From Leptasterias polaris (Eukaryota; Echinodermata; Asteroidea; Forcipulatida; Asteriidae), in the NCBI GenBank assembly GCA_037783415.1, contig JAZGTN010000149.1, forward strand, positions 1,984,001 to 2,048,000: a stretch of 64,000 nucleotides of DNA, given 5' to 3'. Below are positions 21,981 to 33,260 of the stretch, piece after piece. Below the pieces are notes generated by a model, which worked only from the letters and a program-made list of their open reading frames with translations, was not told where the DNA came from and ran no database searches. Numbering within the stretch: the first letter of the stretch is position 1; the number at the start of each line of letters is the position of its first letter. Both the position numbers and the translations under genes were made by a program.

Positions 21981-22369
21981 AGTCGCCCCTCACAAGGGAA
22001 TTTAACAAATTTGTGTGATTGGACTTGAGGGCAACGAAAGCTATCCTAAGAGAACAAAAGCTAGCTATTGTTACGTGCGGCTAATCCATGATTGTTTAAG
22101 AATCAGGCACGACAGAGACAAGTGGTAAAACGGAACATAAAGATAATTAACACCAGCAATTATGATTCATAACATATAGTTTAATACAAGAATCAATATA
22201 TACACACAAAGCAGTAAACTAATTAATAGAATTACATGGTGGAAAATTAATACAAAGCAAAGTTAAAGACTATAAAAAATACCTGTGAGAGATGACTGGG
22301 TTTTCACTGGCAGTCGTCTCTAAGTTTACGGTCCTTCTTTGTAGCGGCTTGGAAGATTCTCACTGTTAG

Positions 22370-22490
22370 GTCGTCAAGGCAGAGCCTCAAAACCGGGCGT
22401 GGGTTTTAGGCCATCTAGGAAGAACCTCAAGACCGGGCGTGGGTCTTAGGTCATCGGGAGAACCTCAAGTCCTGGCTTTGGTCTTAGAAG
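22370..22490. repeat. Short tandem repeat, about 50-bp unit, three units
   Basis: Units share 'GAACCTCAAGACCGGGCGTG' and 'GTCTTAGGTCATC'. Probably part of an unidentified dispersed element, since the flanks are also repeat-like (a GTGATGA run at 22628-22648). Confidence 0.7.
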
Positions 22491-25200
22491 GAGAGACAGG
22501 GCAGTGAGTAAGTGGCGGCTCACTGCCTGTGATGAAGTATGAGAACCAAAAGGTTCTAATATAAATTGGTGACACCCATCATGGAAGAGTTGGGCAAAGC
22601 CCCCAGCTGACTCGATGGTGGTGGAGTGATGAGTGATGAGTGATGAGATAACTACACAATGCAGAGGGCAATTAATACATAAATTCTTGTGCCCGCTGCA
22701 AATAACAATAATATTTAAGAAAACAATGTGTGGTGATTACGGCCTGTGAATGTTATTGTGATTGTACACATTTATTTTTATTTATTTATTTTTTATTTTA
22801 AATCTTCGGACAAAAGTACATATATACATTTTAAAAATTGTCCGGGTCAAGACAAAAGTTAAAAAAACTGTCATCATAGATGTGTCAGACCCAATAAAAT
22901 CCTCTACTACAAAGTTATATACAAAAACCAAACTACAAAATGTGAGGTAAACGTGACTCACTTAAGGAGACAGGATAAACAGACAAATAGGGCCACAAGC
23001 AAAGCAAAAACAAGAAAACTTGATTAAAAGGAGATTAAAAACATTAATGAGCAAAAATCAAAGACATGTATTATGTAATAAATCAGCGAGGCTTGACGGC
23101 ATGAGTGGCCAGCTTTAGCGGGCTGGCCACGAGGCCGGCAGTCTGAATCCTGCACCGAAACTTACTTGACCTGCCAGTCCTGTTCTTCTCTCCGTGCACG
23201 AGACTCTCGACTCTCCCCCTTGTACCAGTTGTACGCAGAATACATTGTACTACAGTAATGGCCACTGCATTAGTCAAACAATGAACATTTTAAAAACAAC
23301 ATTCCATGCATGCTAGAAAATGCTATACCACATTCCATGCATGTGGGCTTAATACCACAGACATTCTGCAGGTGAACCAATAACAAAAATGAGATGTAAA
23401 CTAGACTTAAATTTTTGTTACACAACAAAAACAAGGTGTTCGGCATGACGTTCAAATATGGGATGTTACTCATCGTCAGCTTGAATACATCAATTTGGTT
23501 TTCAGCTTGACCAAGCAATTGTAATACTGTGTATACAAATCTGGTAAAACTGCAACTTTAAGTCGAAGTCATGTTACAATTGATGACGTCTTTTATCAGG
23601 AAAACAAGCGTTAAATGTAATATATCGCAGCTTGAGCTCAATCTTGCAATTTACTATAGGAGCACAAAAATAATGCTCCAGTACATAATATTATTAAATT
23701 GGGCCCCACGAGTGCAAAACACAACATTGCAAATTTATTGTAAATTTGCAACGTGGTTGTAGATCGTTGTTACGTTATACGCATGTTTTCTGCTAGTATT
23801 AATAAGCACACGACAATTCCTTTTATCACCTTAGTGATGAAATGCCTTATATTCAGCGTACCCTGTCACCGATTAACGTTTTACAGCAAATCAAAGCAAA
23901 TTGACCACGTCATTGACCACCATCATTGATGAAAAACAATGGAAAAGTGCACGCGTGTACGCGCTACGCACGACTCAAAGTGTGTCTTTGTTGGCCAACA
24001 AAAATGCTCACATTGGTGTTTGCGTACTAATAGACTAAAACGAGCCGATCTGTCACAGAGCAAGCCAATAATGCCACAGAGCGTGGTAAAAGCATGACCA
24101 TATTTTGATATAGCACCACCAGCTTTAGCAAAAGTTTTAAAAAGCACACGATCGAAAGCATAGCATTTGATTGTTAACGAGGTTTGCATGGACGGCTGTT
24201 TTAGATATTAACAAACCGTATTGTCAAAAGCAGGTTGCGCGAACCTTGAACAGAGACTAGACCACAAGCATGTTTGATGGACTTTGAACCTTGCGGATGA
24301 TTTGCTCAACGTATACACACACACTACGTGATAAAAAACAGTAAACTGGTTTAGTTCGCGTAGTGTGTGTGTAGCCCGTGGTTTGACAGCGGGTCAATAA
24401 ATACACGTAATAATTGGTCAATATTTCAAATATTTGTATAAAAAAAAGGAATGACGTCATCATGTTGTTTCTTTAGATTTACGTTGTCACTATCACTGTC
24501 TTTCAACATGCCAAGTTTCAACTCAGTCAAACTTGTGGTTTTGTAGATACACGGCTTCAAAAAGTAAACCTTTGAGGCGATATCACGTGACACATGATGA
24601 CGTCATCAATATAAAACTTCACACATATGTTGGCTGCATGAAGGTCATTATATATACCAATTTTGAAACGATTATCATAAACTTCGCCACAGACATCTAG
24701 TAAAAGTGTATTTTTAACAGTTTTCAACCTGCCGCTAGACTTTTATGACGTCACTTGTCTTATTTTGTTAAACCAGACTCTTGCTCGACTATAACACCGT
24801 TAAAAAAAACTTCAAAAAGTGTGCCACTTTTAAATTACAAGGCACTTCCTGTTTCTTCCTGTTTCGACCGGAAGTAGAGGTCAAGTCAGGTCACGCACAC
24901 AATAAAAATGAAGACCCATATTACCTCTATATAATCCCGCAAAAAGTAACCGACGGTCTCTTCATCTTGATTTAATATGGATTTTCAAAGATTAAATTTT
25001 TTAATTTTACAAACCTTGTAACTTTACACCTGATGACGTCATCATGACGTAACTGAAACGGTTTCGTCTCCTAATGGTTATCTAACTACATGTAAAGTTT
25101 CAAGTTTATATGAGCTTGGGAAGTGTGCTTTTGTTAGCGGACAATCGCGGGGGATAAGAAGAAGAAGAAGAAGTATTAAAAAGTAAGAAAAAAAACCGGA
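22491..25200. other. No gene seen; AT-rich noncoding DNA
   Basis: T-rich and A-rich stretches (22770-22800), scattered short frames without motifs, and a repeat-like stretch with several GACGTCAT/ATGACGTC sites between 24590 and 25050 ending in (GAA)n at 25158-25172. No splice-supported exon was found. Confidence 0.5.
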
Positions 25201-25207
25201 ACAAAAA

Positions 25208-25245
25208 CAAGAGGTGTTCCGGGCAGAGTGCCCGAACACCTAATA
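25208..25245. repeat. Stem-loop at the end of a dispersed repeat
   Basis: AGGTGTTCCGGGCA pairs with TGCCCGAACACCT across a GAG loop with one bulge, preceded by (GAA)n and 'CCGGAACAAAAACAAG' and followed by AATAA. I have the impression that stem-loops in this A-rich context end several invertebrate retroelements. The parent element is not identified. Confidence 0.55.
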
Positions 25246-25289
25246 AAATAACAGTGGGGAGGAGTAAACCCATCTGTAACACTATCTTG

Positions 25290-25660
25290 AGGGAACGAAA
25301 GAGGAATTTTTGGGAAAAAATCTCATTGCGCATGAACGGGAGCGTATATTTTGGAAACGAAAGCATATTTCGGACGAATGAAAATATATTTCGGGCAACT
25401 AATTCAAATTCGTATTTCGATGAAACGAAAGCTAATTGTTCCTAGGGAAAGAAATCTCCTTTCGGTGTAAAAAACTCATATTTTTATTGAACGAAAGCAT
25501 TGAGCGAACGAAAGTATATTTTGTTTGAACAAAATCATATTTAGAGGAAACGAATGCGTATCTTTCAGGGAACAATAGCGTATTTATGAGTAACAAAATC
25601 GTATTTCGGGGGAAAGGGAGCGTGTTCGAGGGAACAAAAACGTATTTTCTAGGGAAAATC
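25290..25660. repeat. Highly degenerate tandem array, about 30-bp unit
   Basis: Repeated variants of GGAACGAAAGCGTATTTCG (for example GAAACGAAAGCATATTTCGG, 'GAACGAAAGTATATTTTG', 'GGAACAAAAACGTATTTTC'), about a dozen times with strong divergence. It is an old simple satellite. Confidence 0.65.
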
Positions 25661-25970
25661 TATTTCGTTACCTAGAAAGACAGAACTTTGTTTACAAATT
25701 TTAAAAAATATTATTTTATGTGACAAAATTATATTTTTAAATTGTAATAATTTGTTCACCTGTTCCTTCAGAGGCTTTGGTTTTGTGTGGGTTTTTGGTT
25801 TTTTTAGGGGGGGAGGCTCGTTTTTGTCACACAAATTGTTTAACCCAATTGCACCGTCAACATAAGAGTGGTATTCCTATTTTCTGACATAAATCTTATT
25901 TAATTTCCAAATCGGGGAAGGAACGTATACCGAGCATTGAAACGTTGCGATTTTGAAACAGCGGATTCGA

Positions 25971-26222
25971 TCAGCGAGGTTTACCGACTAACAAACCCGC
26001 AATGACAAGGTAGTTGGTGGTCTGGCTCCCTACCCCTCCCACATGTTCATGAGCTTCTCCAGGTACAGCTATCCCTTGGCTAGGGGGTTTCCGTCGCGCT
26101 GAGCCCCGCCGAGAGAAACTCTGCGTGCCAGCTACAAGATTTGCCCCTGTGTTATCCGTACGCGTGGCTAGCAGCCACACACGCTGTGCCCTGTCACTGG
26201 TCCTTGCTCTATGGTCAAACAC
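25971..26222 (-). other. GC-rich open frame of unknown nature
   Basis: The minus strand has 83 open codons in a locally GC-rich island (25980-26230), with 'TATTTCAG' just upstream (26240) that could be a splice acceptor. Composition differs clearly from the AT-rich surroundings. The peptide has no motif I recognise. It could be an exon, a noncoding-RNA exon or a repeat fragment. Confidence 0.25.
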
Positions 26223-26479
26223 GCTTCCGTTGCTCGGTCTCTCTGAAATAAAATCTTACGTTCGATTTTTTGTAATTACTTACAAGTTGTACCCATAATT
26301 TGAATACGTATTTTCTTTCTCTCATCACTTCACTCAGTGTTTGGTTGATCGTGCATGATCAAAGCCACATAAAACTCCATCCAGTACAGGATTTAATGTT
26401 TAATATTCATCTACAGTTTGAATATTCATAGATATAACGAAATTGACCAATCAGATGCGTTCGTACGAAATCGACTGAA

Positions 26480-26746
26480 GTGCCCATAGGCCGTGCACAA
26501 ACCACCTGCGGGTTTCACAAGTCGGTAAATGTGACCAGTCCTGAGAGCAGTAATCTCGCGCGAAGCAGCCCTCTCACGGGATATTGCGAGAAAGCCGTTC
26601 CGCTATCACCGCGACAGACATTTAACGACTTGTCCACAAGTCTAGCTTCGTTGGGCTACGAAGTAGACCTGAATATTACACTGAAGGTCTTTCGGGAGTG
26701 GAGTGGAAGGTTTCCTAATATAAATCGAGAAATGTTCCCGTTTTGA
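26480..26746 (+). other. Open frame of unknown nature
   Basis: 88 open codons with mixed, non-repetitive composition ('GRAQTTCGFHKSVN', 'SLASLGYEVDLN'). No family is recognised and no clear splice sites. It lies just upstream of the promoter-like block of the PAN exon and could be an unrelated exon or chance. Confidence 0.2.
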
Positions 26747-26829
26747 TTGGACGTTTAGATTGGACTATAATAATGACATGTGTTTAATTGTGTTGCTTGT
26801 TTTTTCACGCCTTTATGTGCTATACTATT

Positions 26830-27075
26830 ATATGCAGACTGGATCCTTATGCGTCGCCACATTTACATAAACACGAGCACCGGTCTACCTGCAACATTGG
26901 GCTGCATGTAGGCCCTATACGTAAATTTGACGCTCGCAACGGCTGGTAAAGCGTACGCTGACACTTATATGCTTTTTTCTTTTTTCTTTTTTCTTTCTAT
27001 CTATTATTTCTCGCTAATTACGTGACATTTTGAGGGGGAAAAATTACGTAAATGGTAAGCCGGTTTGTCCCTCTT
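26830..27075. promoter_or_regulatory. Upstream block shared with 10480-10770
   Basis: Same series of matches as described for 10480-10770, ending about 50 bases before the ATG of the PAN-domain exon. A likely splice acceptor-like TTTTTACACAACAG (27107-27120) sits just before that ATG, so a noncoding first exon may lie in or upstream of this block. Confidence 0.45.
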
Positions 27076-27127
27076 AATCATTTTTGTAACATAAATATGT
27101 TATCATTTTTTACACAACAGAAGCATA

Positions 27128-27464
27128 ATGGTCTACTTGGTGTGGGCACTTACTCTGCTGTCAGCTGTTATTTATGTAGACTGCATTAGTCAACCACAAA
27201 GCACCCATCAGCAGATGCGAAAAGGATACCAACATCAGTTTTATCCCGGCCCTCTACGGGAACATGCACTCCTTGGTAAAACGTACCACAATGCAACAGT
27301 GCGGTCACATGTGACTTGTGCAGTCCTCTGTCTGCTGTCAGAAAAATGTAAGTCATTCAACTATTGGCAGAGTGACAGGGTCTGCGAGTTGAACTGGGCA
27401 GTTTACGCCGCGGATAAATCAGACTTACAACCATCGACTGGATGTTACTACTTTGACGACAAAG
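27128..27464 (+). CDS. Secreted protein exon: signal peptide + PAN/apple domain
   Basis: From ATG 27128 the first 20 residues form a signal peptide (hydrophobic core 'VWALTLLSAVIYVDC'). Residues about 40-110 match the PAN/apple fold: conserved Cys pattern in 'CAVLCLLSEKCKSFNYW' and 'CELNWAV', and a final Cys before 'YYFD'. PAN domains bind protein or carbohydrate ligands and are common in multi-domain extracellular proteins of marine invertebrates. The exon ends at AAAG|GTACGT (27464/27465) in phase 1, so more domains should follow. Further exons were not found downstream. The upstream DNA resembles that of the exon at 11151. Confidence 0.68.
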
Positions 27465-27639
27465 GTACGTTTTAACGAAAACTCGAATATGATTTTGTAC
27501 TTGTTTTTTGCAATGGACAAGATTGGGAACAAAACCCGTGACATTCTTTAAAATTGCAGTAATCAGCCGACGGAAGACGCCCCCAATAAGTAATAAATAA
27601 ATAGAATATATATATTTAAAAAAGTATATCTATATATGC

Positions 27640-27760
27640 AAAGGTCGTTGGTTCGAATCCCACCCGAGTGATTTGCCTGTGGAATGTTTTTTTTCCACAT
27701 AACTCAGTAAAGTACTGAGTAGGCCAATACAGTGCTTAACACACATCGTGAACGGTAAAA
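27640..27760 (+). mobile_element. SINE remnant with B-box
   Basis: AAGGTCGTTGGTTCGAATCCCAC (27643 onwards) is the 3' half of a tRNA-like head and corresponds to the minus-strand head at 11452-11523. Only this half is present, followed by an unrelated-looking body. Confidence 0.55.
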
Positions 27761-28140
27761 CAAAACAAATATATTCATTATCTCGGATGCAAAAAAAATA
27801 AAAAATAAAAATAAATAAATAACATCTATATTATGTTTTTAATAAAACCTCAAATTACAAAACTTCAATTTAATGGGAAGTAAACGTGCAGACGTCGACA
27901 AGCGTAACTTAATGGATGAGTAGACCCTCTAATAACAATCTGAGGTAAATGTCAATTAGCATGCCCCAAAGAAAGAAAAAAAACGAGAAAAAAAAACAAA
28001 CAATAAAACAATTTAAAAACTATGCTTTTTTCATATAAGGTAATTAAAGTGGAACATTTCTTATTTGGATTATTCAACATCGCCGAAATTCGCCATAGAC
28101 CCTTCCCGCGGAATAAAACTGCACATCACGCGTGCGCACT

Positions 28141-28278
28141 ATGGGCTCAATGTCACATAGCACTAAGATTCATCTTAAGATGAGTGGTCAATATTGCTGT
28201 AGTGATTTGTATCGTGAAAGTACACTTTGCATATCAATTTAGATTGATACACATATCTCATCTCTTAGTGAAATCGGC
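28141..28278. repeat. Dispersed palindromic repeat, second copy
   Basis: Same core as 11933-12083 ('CACTAAGATTCATCTTAAGATGAG', 'AGATTGATACACA'), ending TTAGTGAAATCGGCCC, the inverse of its start. Confidence 0.65.
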
Positions 28279-28279
28279 C

Positions 28280-28379
28280 CCTGGGGTCGACTTCACAAAG
28301 CACTAAGATTCATCTTAAGATTAGTTGCAGCATTACCATAGTGATTGTACTGTGACATCACACTTTGCTTAGCAATTGA
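28280..28379. repeat. Dispersed palindromic repeat, third copy, cut by a MITE
   Basis: A third copy directly follows the second and is broken at 28380 by an inverted-repeat element. The rest of the copy is not found after it. Confidence 0.55.
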
Positions 28380-28897
28380 GGGTGCGTTGGATTAGCTTCC
28401 CCGGGTCGACCCCGATGCTCCTACAGGTGAGCCCTTGACATGAGCTAATCGAACTCCAACTTCCCCCAGCATTCACACCGATGCTTCTTGGGACAGCCGA
28501 CCGGAACTACTTCCATTTTGTGCCGTATGTCCGATACTTTCCGTGGATTCACGAAAACATCGTAAAATAATTATTCTCAAGATAAAACTGCAACGTTAAA
28601 CAATTTGTACAATCCCACAGTGATACAAAGGTACCCAGCTTCGAATAAAAAATACTTATTGCTCACAAAAATGCTGTTGTAATGGCGAAAATGTGTGTCA
28701 AACTTCCTAAAATGTCCCGCTGACCATGGTGGCCATTGAGAAAGTTTTTCGCCGTGACGTCATGAGCCCCAAGTAACCCGCTCTACGAGCAGGGCACTTG
28801 GGTCTCACCTGGGTGAGCCACAGCAATGACGTCAGAGCTATTCGAACGCACTGGGGTCAGACCTGGGTCGACCCGGGGAAGCTAATCGAACGCACCC
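28380..28897. mobile_element. MITE with 33-bp terminal inverted repeats
   Basis: Starts GGGTGCGTTGGATTAGCTTC and ends with the reverse complement (one mismatch). The match covers 33 bp up to GGGTCGACCC. Only 518 bp, no open frame of note. Sub-terminal pieces ('GGTGAGCCC', 'GAGCTAATCGAAC') are also repeated in inverse. A target duplication was not clear. Confidence 0.78.
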
Positions 28898-28991
28898 CAA
28901 GTCTCTAGCAAAGATCTATACTATAATGATCGTTAAATCGCCATCTTGGATTAGAAGTGCGCCATCTTGGAATTAGAAGCGCACCATCTTG

Positions 28992-29771
28992 CAGAGATGC
29001 CAACATTTCAAATTCAAAAAGAGTAATTTACCCTCAGGCAATATATATAGCATTTAACAGAGATCAGTGTCATACATGTTCTGTGCTTTTTGACGATGTC
29101 GTATGCTCCGGCGCGCTGTGTGCAATGTTGATGTCGAGTCACAGCGACCGCGAGCAGATTTCACTACGAAGTTGTAATCCTCTATAAAATCATGTTGTAA
29201 TGAATCCATCGTTGTACTCCAACAAGCGAAAAACTAATCAAACTATTGTATTATTATATTGGTTTTACCTGGCACGCGTAAACAACGAGCACCGTAATAA
29301 ACATGATTTTATCAACAGTGTAGTACGACGAGCAAGACTACACGCGGTTTTCTCAAACGCCCCAATATCAACATCAGTATACCTGGGGCGATTTGGTTAG
29401 CAACTGACCATGGCTGGTTGCCAGTCTTCTAACACACATTGTCTACGTGTAAATCGAGGACACCAGCCTAATACTTATTACGCCCAATTAGGCTCTTCTA
29501 CCGTGGGCGCGTTGTTTTCACCGGTCGTTTCGAAAAGGGCCTACGTATGCGCTGTTTCATGCGCTACAATTCGCACAAAAAGTCAGATACCGAATACATT
29601 TTAGTGATACGCGCTATGAAAATAAATAGGATTCAAGACACAACACGTACATTAAATGTTTTATTACTAGATATTTATAAAATCGTAAAGAACGAGGCGA
29701 TGATCGTATTGTCGTAATTTGATAAATAAATCGTACAAATTACGCCTAAATCGTAAATGTTGGCATCTCTG
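28992..29771. mobile_element. Non-autonomous DNA transposon, CAGAGATGCC ends, 7-bp target duplication
   Basis: The left end is CAGAGATGCCAACATTT and the right end is its reverse complement. The direct repeat CATCTTG flanks both sides (28985-28991, 29772-29778). It sits inside a run of 'GCCATCTTGGATTAGAAG' repeats. The 780-bp interior has no transposase. CAG...CTG ends resemble hAT elements, but hAT duplications are 8 bp, so the family is left open. Confidence 0.75.
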
Positions 29772-29854
29772 CATCTTGGATTAGAAGTCTCGCCATTTGT
29801 TACGTCACAATACAGATGTTTGCCAAGCTACACGCTAAAACGCTACCTTATTTA

Positions 29855-29963
29855 GGGAATAACAGTGTGGGTAGCCGGTCTTCACTGCGTGGTAATGACC
29901 GGGGTGGTGCCAACCAAGGTCATCACCACGCAGTGAAGACCGGCTACCCACACTGTTATTCCC
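29855..29963. repeat. 109-bp long palindrome (foldback)
   Basis: Arms of 39 perfectly paired bases (outer GGGAATAACAGTGTGGGTAG) extending with one mismatch to about 46, around a short loop. One arm also ends the related repeat at 43737-44351. A stem this long could extrude as a cruciform. Confidence 0.85.
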
Positions 29964-30565
29964 ATTAATAAATACCTTTAACGAAGAAAAAGGGTAGTAA
30001 TCATCAGAATTTGTGATTTTTCTTTCGCCGTAAATTTTGGAAATAATCCACTCATGTTCAGGGGCCATTCTTTTGGCTGTTCAACTTTTGCGTGGCTCCT
30101 AGTCCCCTGCACTTAATTAACTATATCAGAAATGTGCATATTTTGAAGAACCAGACTTTTAAAGTAACAGCACTATTAATAGAAACACTTTGGTTGGTGT
30201 ACGGCTTTATGCTTTGCATTACCTTGGCTTCATGCACGTACCAGCTACCAAAATGACACATTGTCTGCGCGTTTATGCATACGCGCGTGGTATGCACGAA
30301 CACGCGTGGTCTGCGCGTACACGCGGCACCATCCTGTCCTCGTAAAAATAACCAAAAACAATACGCGCAAAGAAACAGATTTGATAGTTTCCCCACACAG
30401 CAAGCACGGTGCAAAACGAACTTTTACACAACATTGTGCTTGTTTAGGGGCCATTTATTTGCTAGTTTACAGAGCCGGTCTATTATCACATGTTAATACA
30501 CCCCCACGTGACCAGTCCTCGACCAATCAGAATGCACAAACTCTCCGAGGTATGTATTAATATTA
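29964..30565 (-). repeat. Dispersed repeat, minus-oriented copy
   Basis: Reverse complement of 43737-44351 with about 85-90 percent similarity by eye over most of its length, including the shared stretches 'TTTGTGCATTCTGATTG', 'ACTGGTCACGTGGGGGTG', 'CAAATAAATGGCCCCTAAAC' and 'CGCAAAAGTTGAACAGCC'. Open frames here conserve partly between copies only because the copies are related. Confidence 0.8.
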
Positions 30566-31440
30566 ATTAACAAATGGGTTTTATTGTTTATCAAGTTAAT
30601 AACATAGCTCGAAAATGTCCACAGTATAGCCGACAAGCTCTTTGTCTTATTCCAAATAAAAATATTCTTCCTGAACAATACTTTTGTATCCTGTATGTTT
30701 TCCCTCAGCCACCCCTTTGCCTTCACCCTAGCTGTTTGCCGCGCGAAGTACACCCAACCCCAATATTATACTATGGCCGTACAAACACCCCAAATTATGC
30801 TTCGTACTTGAAGAAAGGGGTGGCAAAGGGTCAGGAGGGCAGGCGACGTTTCGACCCCACTCGACATCTTTGGCATGCTCACAATTTTATCAAAAGACAA
30901 CACAACATTGCGTACCGATTTCCACTACCGTTAACGAGCTAATTTTACCCCCCCTCACCCAACCCCCGCCTACCCCACCTCACCCAACCCCCGCCTACTT
31001 TACCCCACATTACAATTTTGCGTCATTTTATGCACAGGAATCGCTCCCATCTATGGCGGGTGCTGCGCGATCCTATACGGATACAGCATTTTTTCTGTTA
31101 ACGATGCTTTGCCTTCTTCCAGCTCACATTTTTTATTTTTTTGACGTGACCTCCTATGTCCCCTTTATAATGTTTTCCTTTTATTATTTCTTTCATAAAT
31201 TGATTGCTTACGTTACTCCATGGAGGTAGAAAGTTTTCCTAACTAACTCCATGGTAACTCATTCACTGAATAACAACATAAAATTCACAAAGACAATTAG
31301 CATTATCGAATATTAGTCGTTACCTGCGTTTAGTGGTATGTAGGCCAAGCCCATTCTGAAAATTATAACCTCTGATACCCTCTCCTATTTCTCCCCCCCC
31401 CCCTTCCTCACCCAACTTTGCAACATTTTATACGCATCTG
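30566..31440. other. No gene seen; C-rich repeats
   Basis: Contains a direct duplication of CCTCACCCAACCCCCGCCTAC (30954-31000) and a decayed relative of the segment at 31410-31470 ('CATTTTATGCACAGGAATCGC'), probably an older Helitron-like tail. Confidence 0.5.
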
Positions 31441-31490
31441 GGAATCGCACCCACCTAGCGGGTGCCGCGCGAAGCGCGGCATCTCGCTAG
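31420..31490 (+). mobile_element. Helitron-like 3' end
   Basis: GCCGCGC-GAA-GCGCGGC hairpin at 31464-31480, six bases (ATCTCG), then CTAG at 31487-31490 followed by T. A hairpin 5-12 bases before a CTRR terminus followed by host T is the Helitron 3' signature. A related, degraded segment lies at 31020-31075. The 5' TC end and any Rep/helicase gene were not found, so this would be a non-autonomous copy. Confidence 0.55.
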
Positions 31491-31492
31491 TA

Positions 31493-31658
31493 TAGAAATG
31501 TTGACTGCTATGAGGGGCACAGTTAAAATTATAGGCCCAAGGTGATGTCAAAACCATGACTATGCCCGAAGCGAACCTGAGGGCATAGTCGTGGTTTTGA
31601 CATCACCGAGGGCCTATAATTTTAACTGTGCCCCGAATATTAAGCAGTCAATATTTCT
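31493..31658. mobile_element. Foldback element with 75-bp arms
   Basis: The left arm, AGAAATGTTGACTGCT onward, pairs with the right arm ending AAGCAGTCAATATTTCT. The inner arms (GGGCACAGTTAAAATTATAG and 'GATGTCAAAACCA') are almost perfect to a loop of about 13 bases. A partial echo (GGGCACAGT...) lies at 31760-31800. It starts two bases after the Helitron-like end. Confidence 0.8.
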
Positions 31659-32043
31659 TCTACATACCGAAGAAAGGACATCAGTTCGCGCCGTGACACG
31701 AACGTATACAACGCGTACAGAAGTACACAAACGTCCTGAATACAGTGTGTTGCGACTGGCGGGCACAGTCGATTGCTGTGCCCCGGGCACAGTTAATTAT
31801 GACGTCATCTTGATAGAAAAAGGGGGCCCAGCTATTTCAATGACTCCACTTTTAACCAATCAGATTAGAGGATTCTATATGAGGTATATAATAGAATATA
31901 ATACCTAGATTGGACGCTCGTACAATACGCAGGTTCTGGCATGAGTGTGGCCATTGGTCACGTGAACAAGGTTGAAAGTTTAAACGCGCACTAGTGACTT
32001 AAGTTTAAACTAGTGCTTTATAAGTACTGCTGAACATCATCAT

Positions 32044-32198
32044 GGGGTGCGTTTTGGCGGCGGTAACCAAAAACTGTTTCGGTTGTTGGTCGTTGGTTCT
32101 GCTGTTCAGACTGAACGATAACCGAGTTGTGAGCTCGGTTACCGTTTTGGTTATGACGTCAGAAACAATTATTGGTTACAGCCGCCAAAACACACCCC
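32044..32198. mobile_element. 155-bp MITE with 26-bp inverted ends
   Basis: Starts GGGGTGCGTTTTGGCGGCGG and ends with its near reverse complement. The middle has a smaller hairpin (CGGTTAC... / AACCGAG). No coding capacity. Confidence 0.75.
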
Positions 32199-32734
32199 TG
32201 GTCGGTCTTTTAGTTCGTGACTCCCTTACCACCGTATTGAATTGGCCCTATGTTATTTTAGGGAAGGAAATGAGCCTGTTTTAAAAACAGTATAAAAGAC
32301 CGGCAAAACTCCTAGTTCTGATTGTTACAAACGTTTTTCACTGATTTGTCGTGATACTTACTACGTTCGTTCAATTATTGTACCTATTTTCTGGCAAGTT
32401 TTCGTGAGTGACTCCAAAATACGGGATTGTTATCCTCCTGCAAAATTAAAAGGGGATAAACCCCGTTTAGTAAAAACAGTTATGTCAATGTTCGCTTCAT
32501 AAAATTGCATATGCTTTTACTAATGGGCGACTACAGATTTGATTATAGGCCTACCACATTATTCATGATAGATAAAGTGTTATGGTGGTCGCTTTATATG
32601 GGAACAAAAGCTGTGTATAATATTATTATTTAATTTTTTCGTTTCCATCGATTAAAAAAATATATCAAAAAAGAAAGAACTTATCGTGATTTTTTTTTAC
32701 TTTAGTCCATCCACCCCATAATTTGTGTTGTATT

Positions 32735-33260
32735 ACTAGGCCTTCTAGGTTCTTGCATTAGTGGTTTTCTTTCAGAAGCAATCTGGGATGGTTTGTGGCA
32801 AGGGGATGGCCTAGGCCTAAGCCATTTTTTATGTGTAGAGAACAGAATCATACGATGTTATGTAATTAAGGGAATTTGAATAGCCGGCACTAACTGTATT
32901 TGACTTAAATGCTTTGTTCTTTACAAACAAAATCAAACGATGCATAGTCTCGATATTCACACAGTTAAATTCTCCAATCAATAAGGGCGATGTTCTGGGG
33001 CCATTTTACATGTATATTATACAATGGTAATATTCAAGTTGGTAAAGAAGTGCATTATACGCATTGGGAGTGTGCAGGGTGCCAATGTCATTTGTGGTCT
33101 TTTATAAGGATTGCCATTTTCTTTCATTTGTTAACTTAAAGAGTAAGTTCGGCGTTCACGCTAACGGAGTGGACAATTTTCTTTCTGGAACTCAGTAGTT
33201 GCTTGGATTAAGGATAAAACTAACATATAAATACCTTGGGCAAGGAAGTCATTCCAGCCT
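32735..33260 (+). pseudogene. Very decayed L1/Tx1-like RT fragment (tentative)
   Basis: Near 32755-32830 a frame-shifted translation resembles the 'GFLSES...GDGLSPYLF' region of the RT copies at 1-9400, and near 33125-33165 one resembles 'LKSKFGV'. Stops and frameshifts abound. Support is a handful of residues only. Confidence 0.35.

Noticed and set aside
25971..26222. Definite protein-coding exon
   Set aside because: GC-rich and open, but with no recognised domain and only one possible splice site; kept as a low-confidence feature only.
30121..30560. Overlapping open frames on both strands, partly conserved at 43864-44151
   Set aside because: Conservation is due to the dispersed repeat copies. 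The frames differ in indels and have no coding signature.
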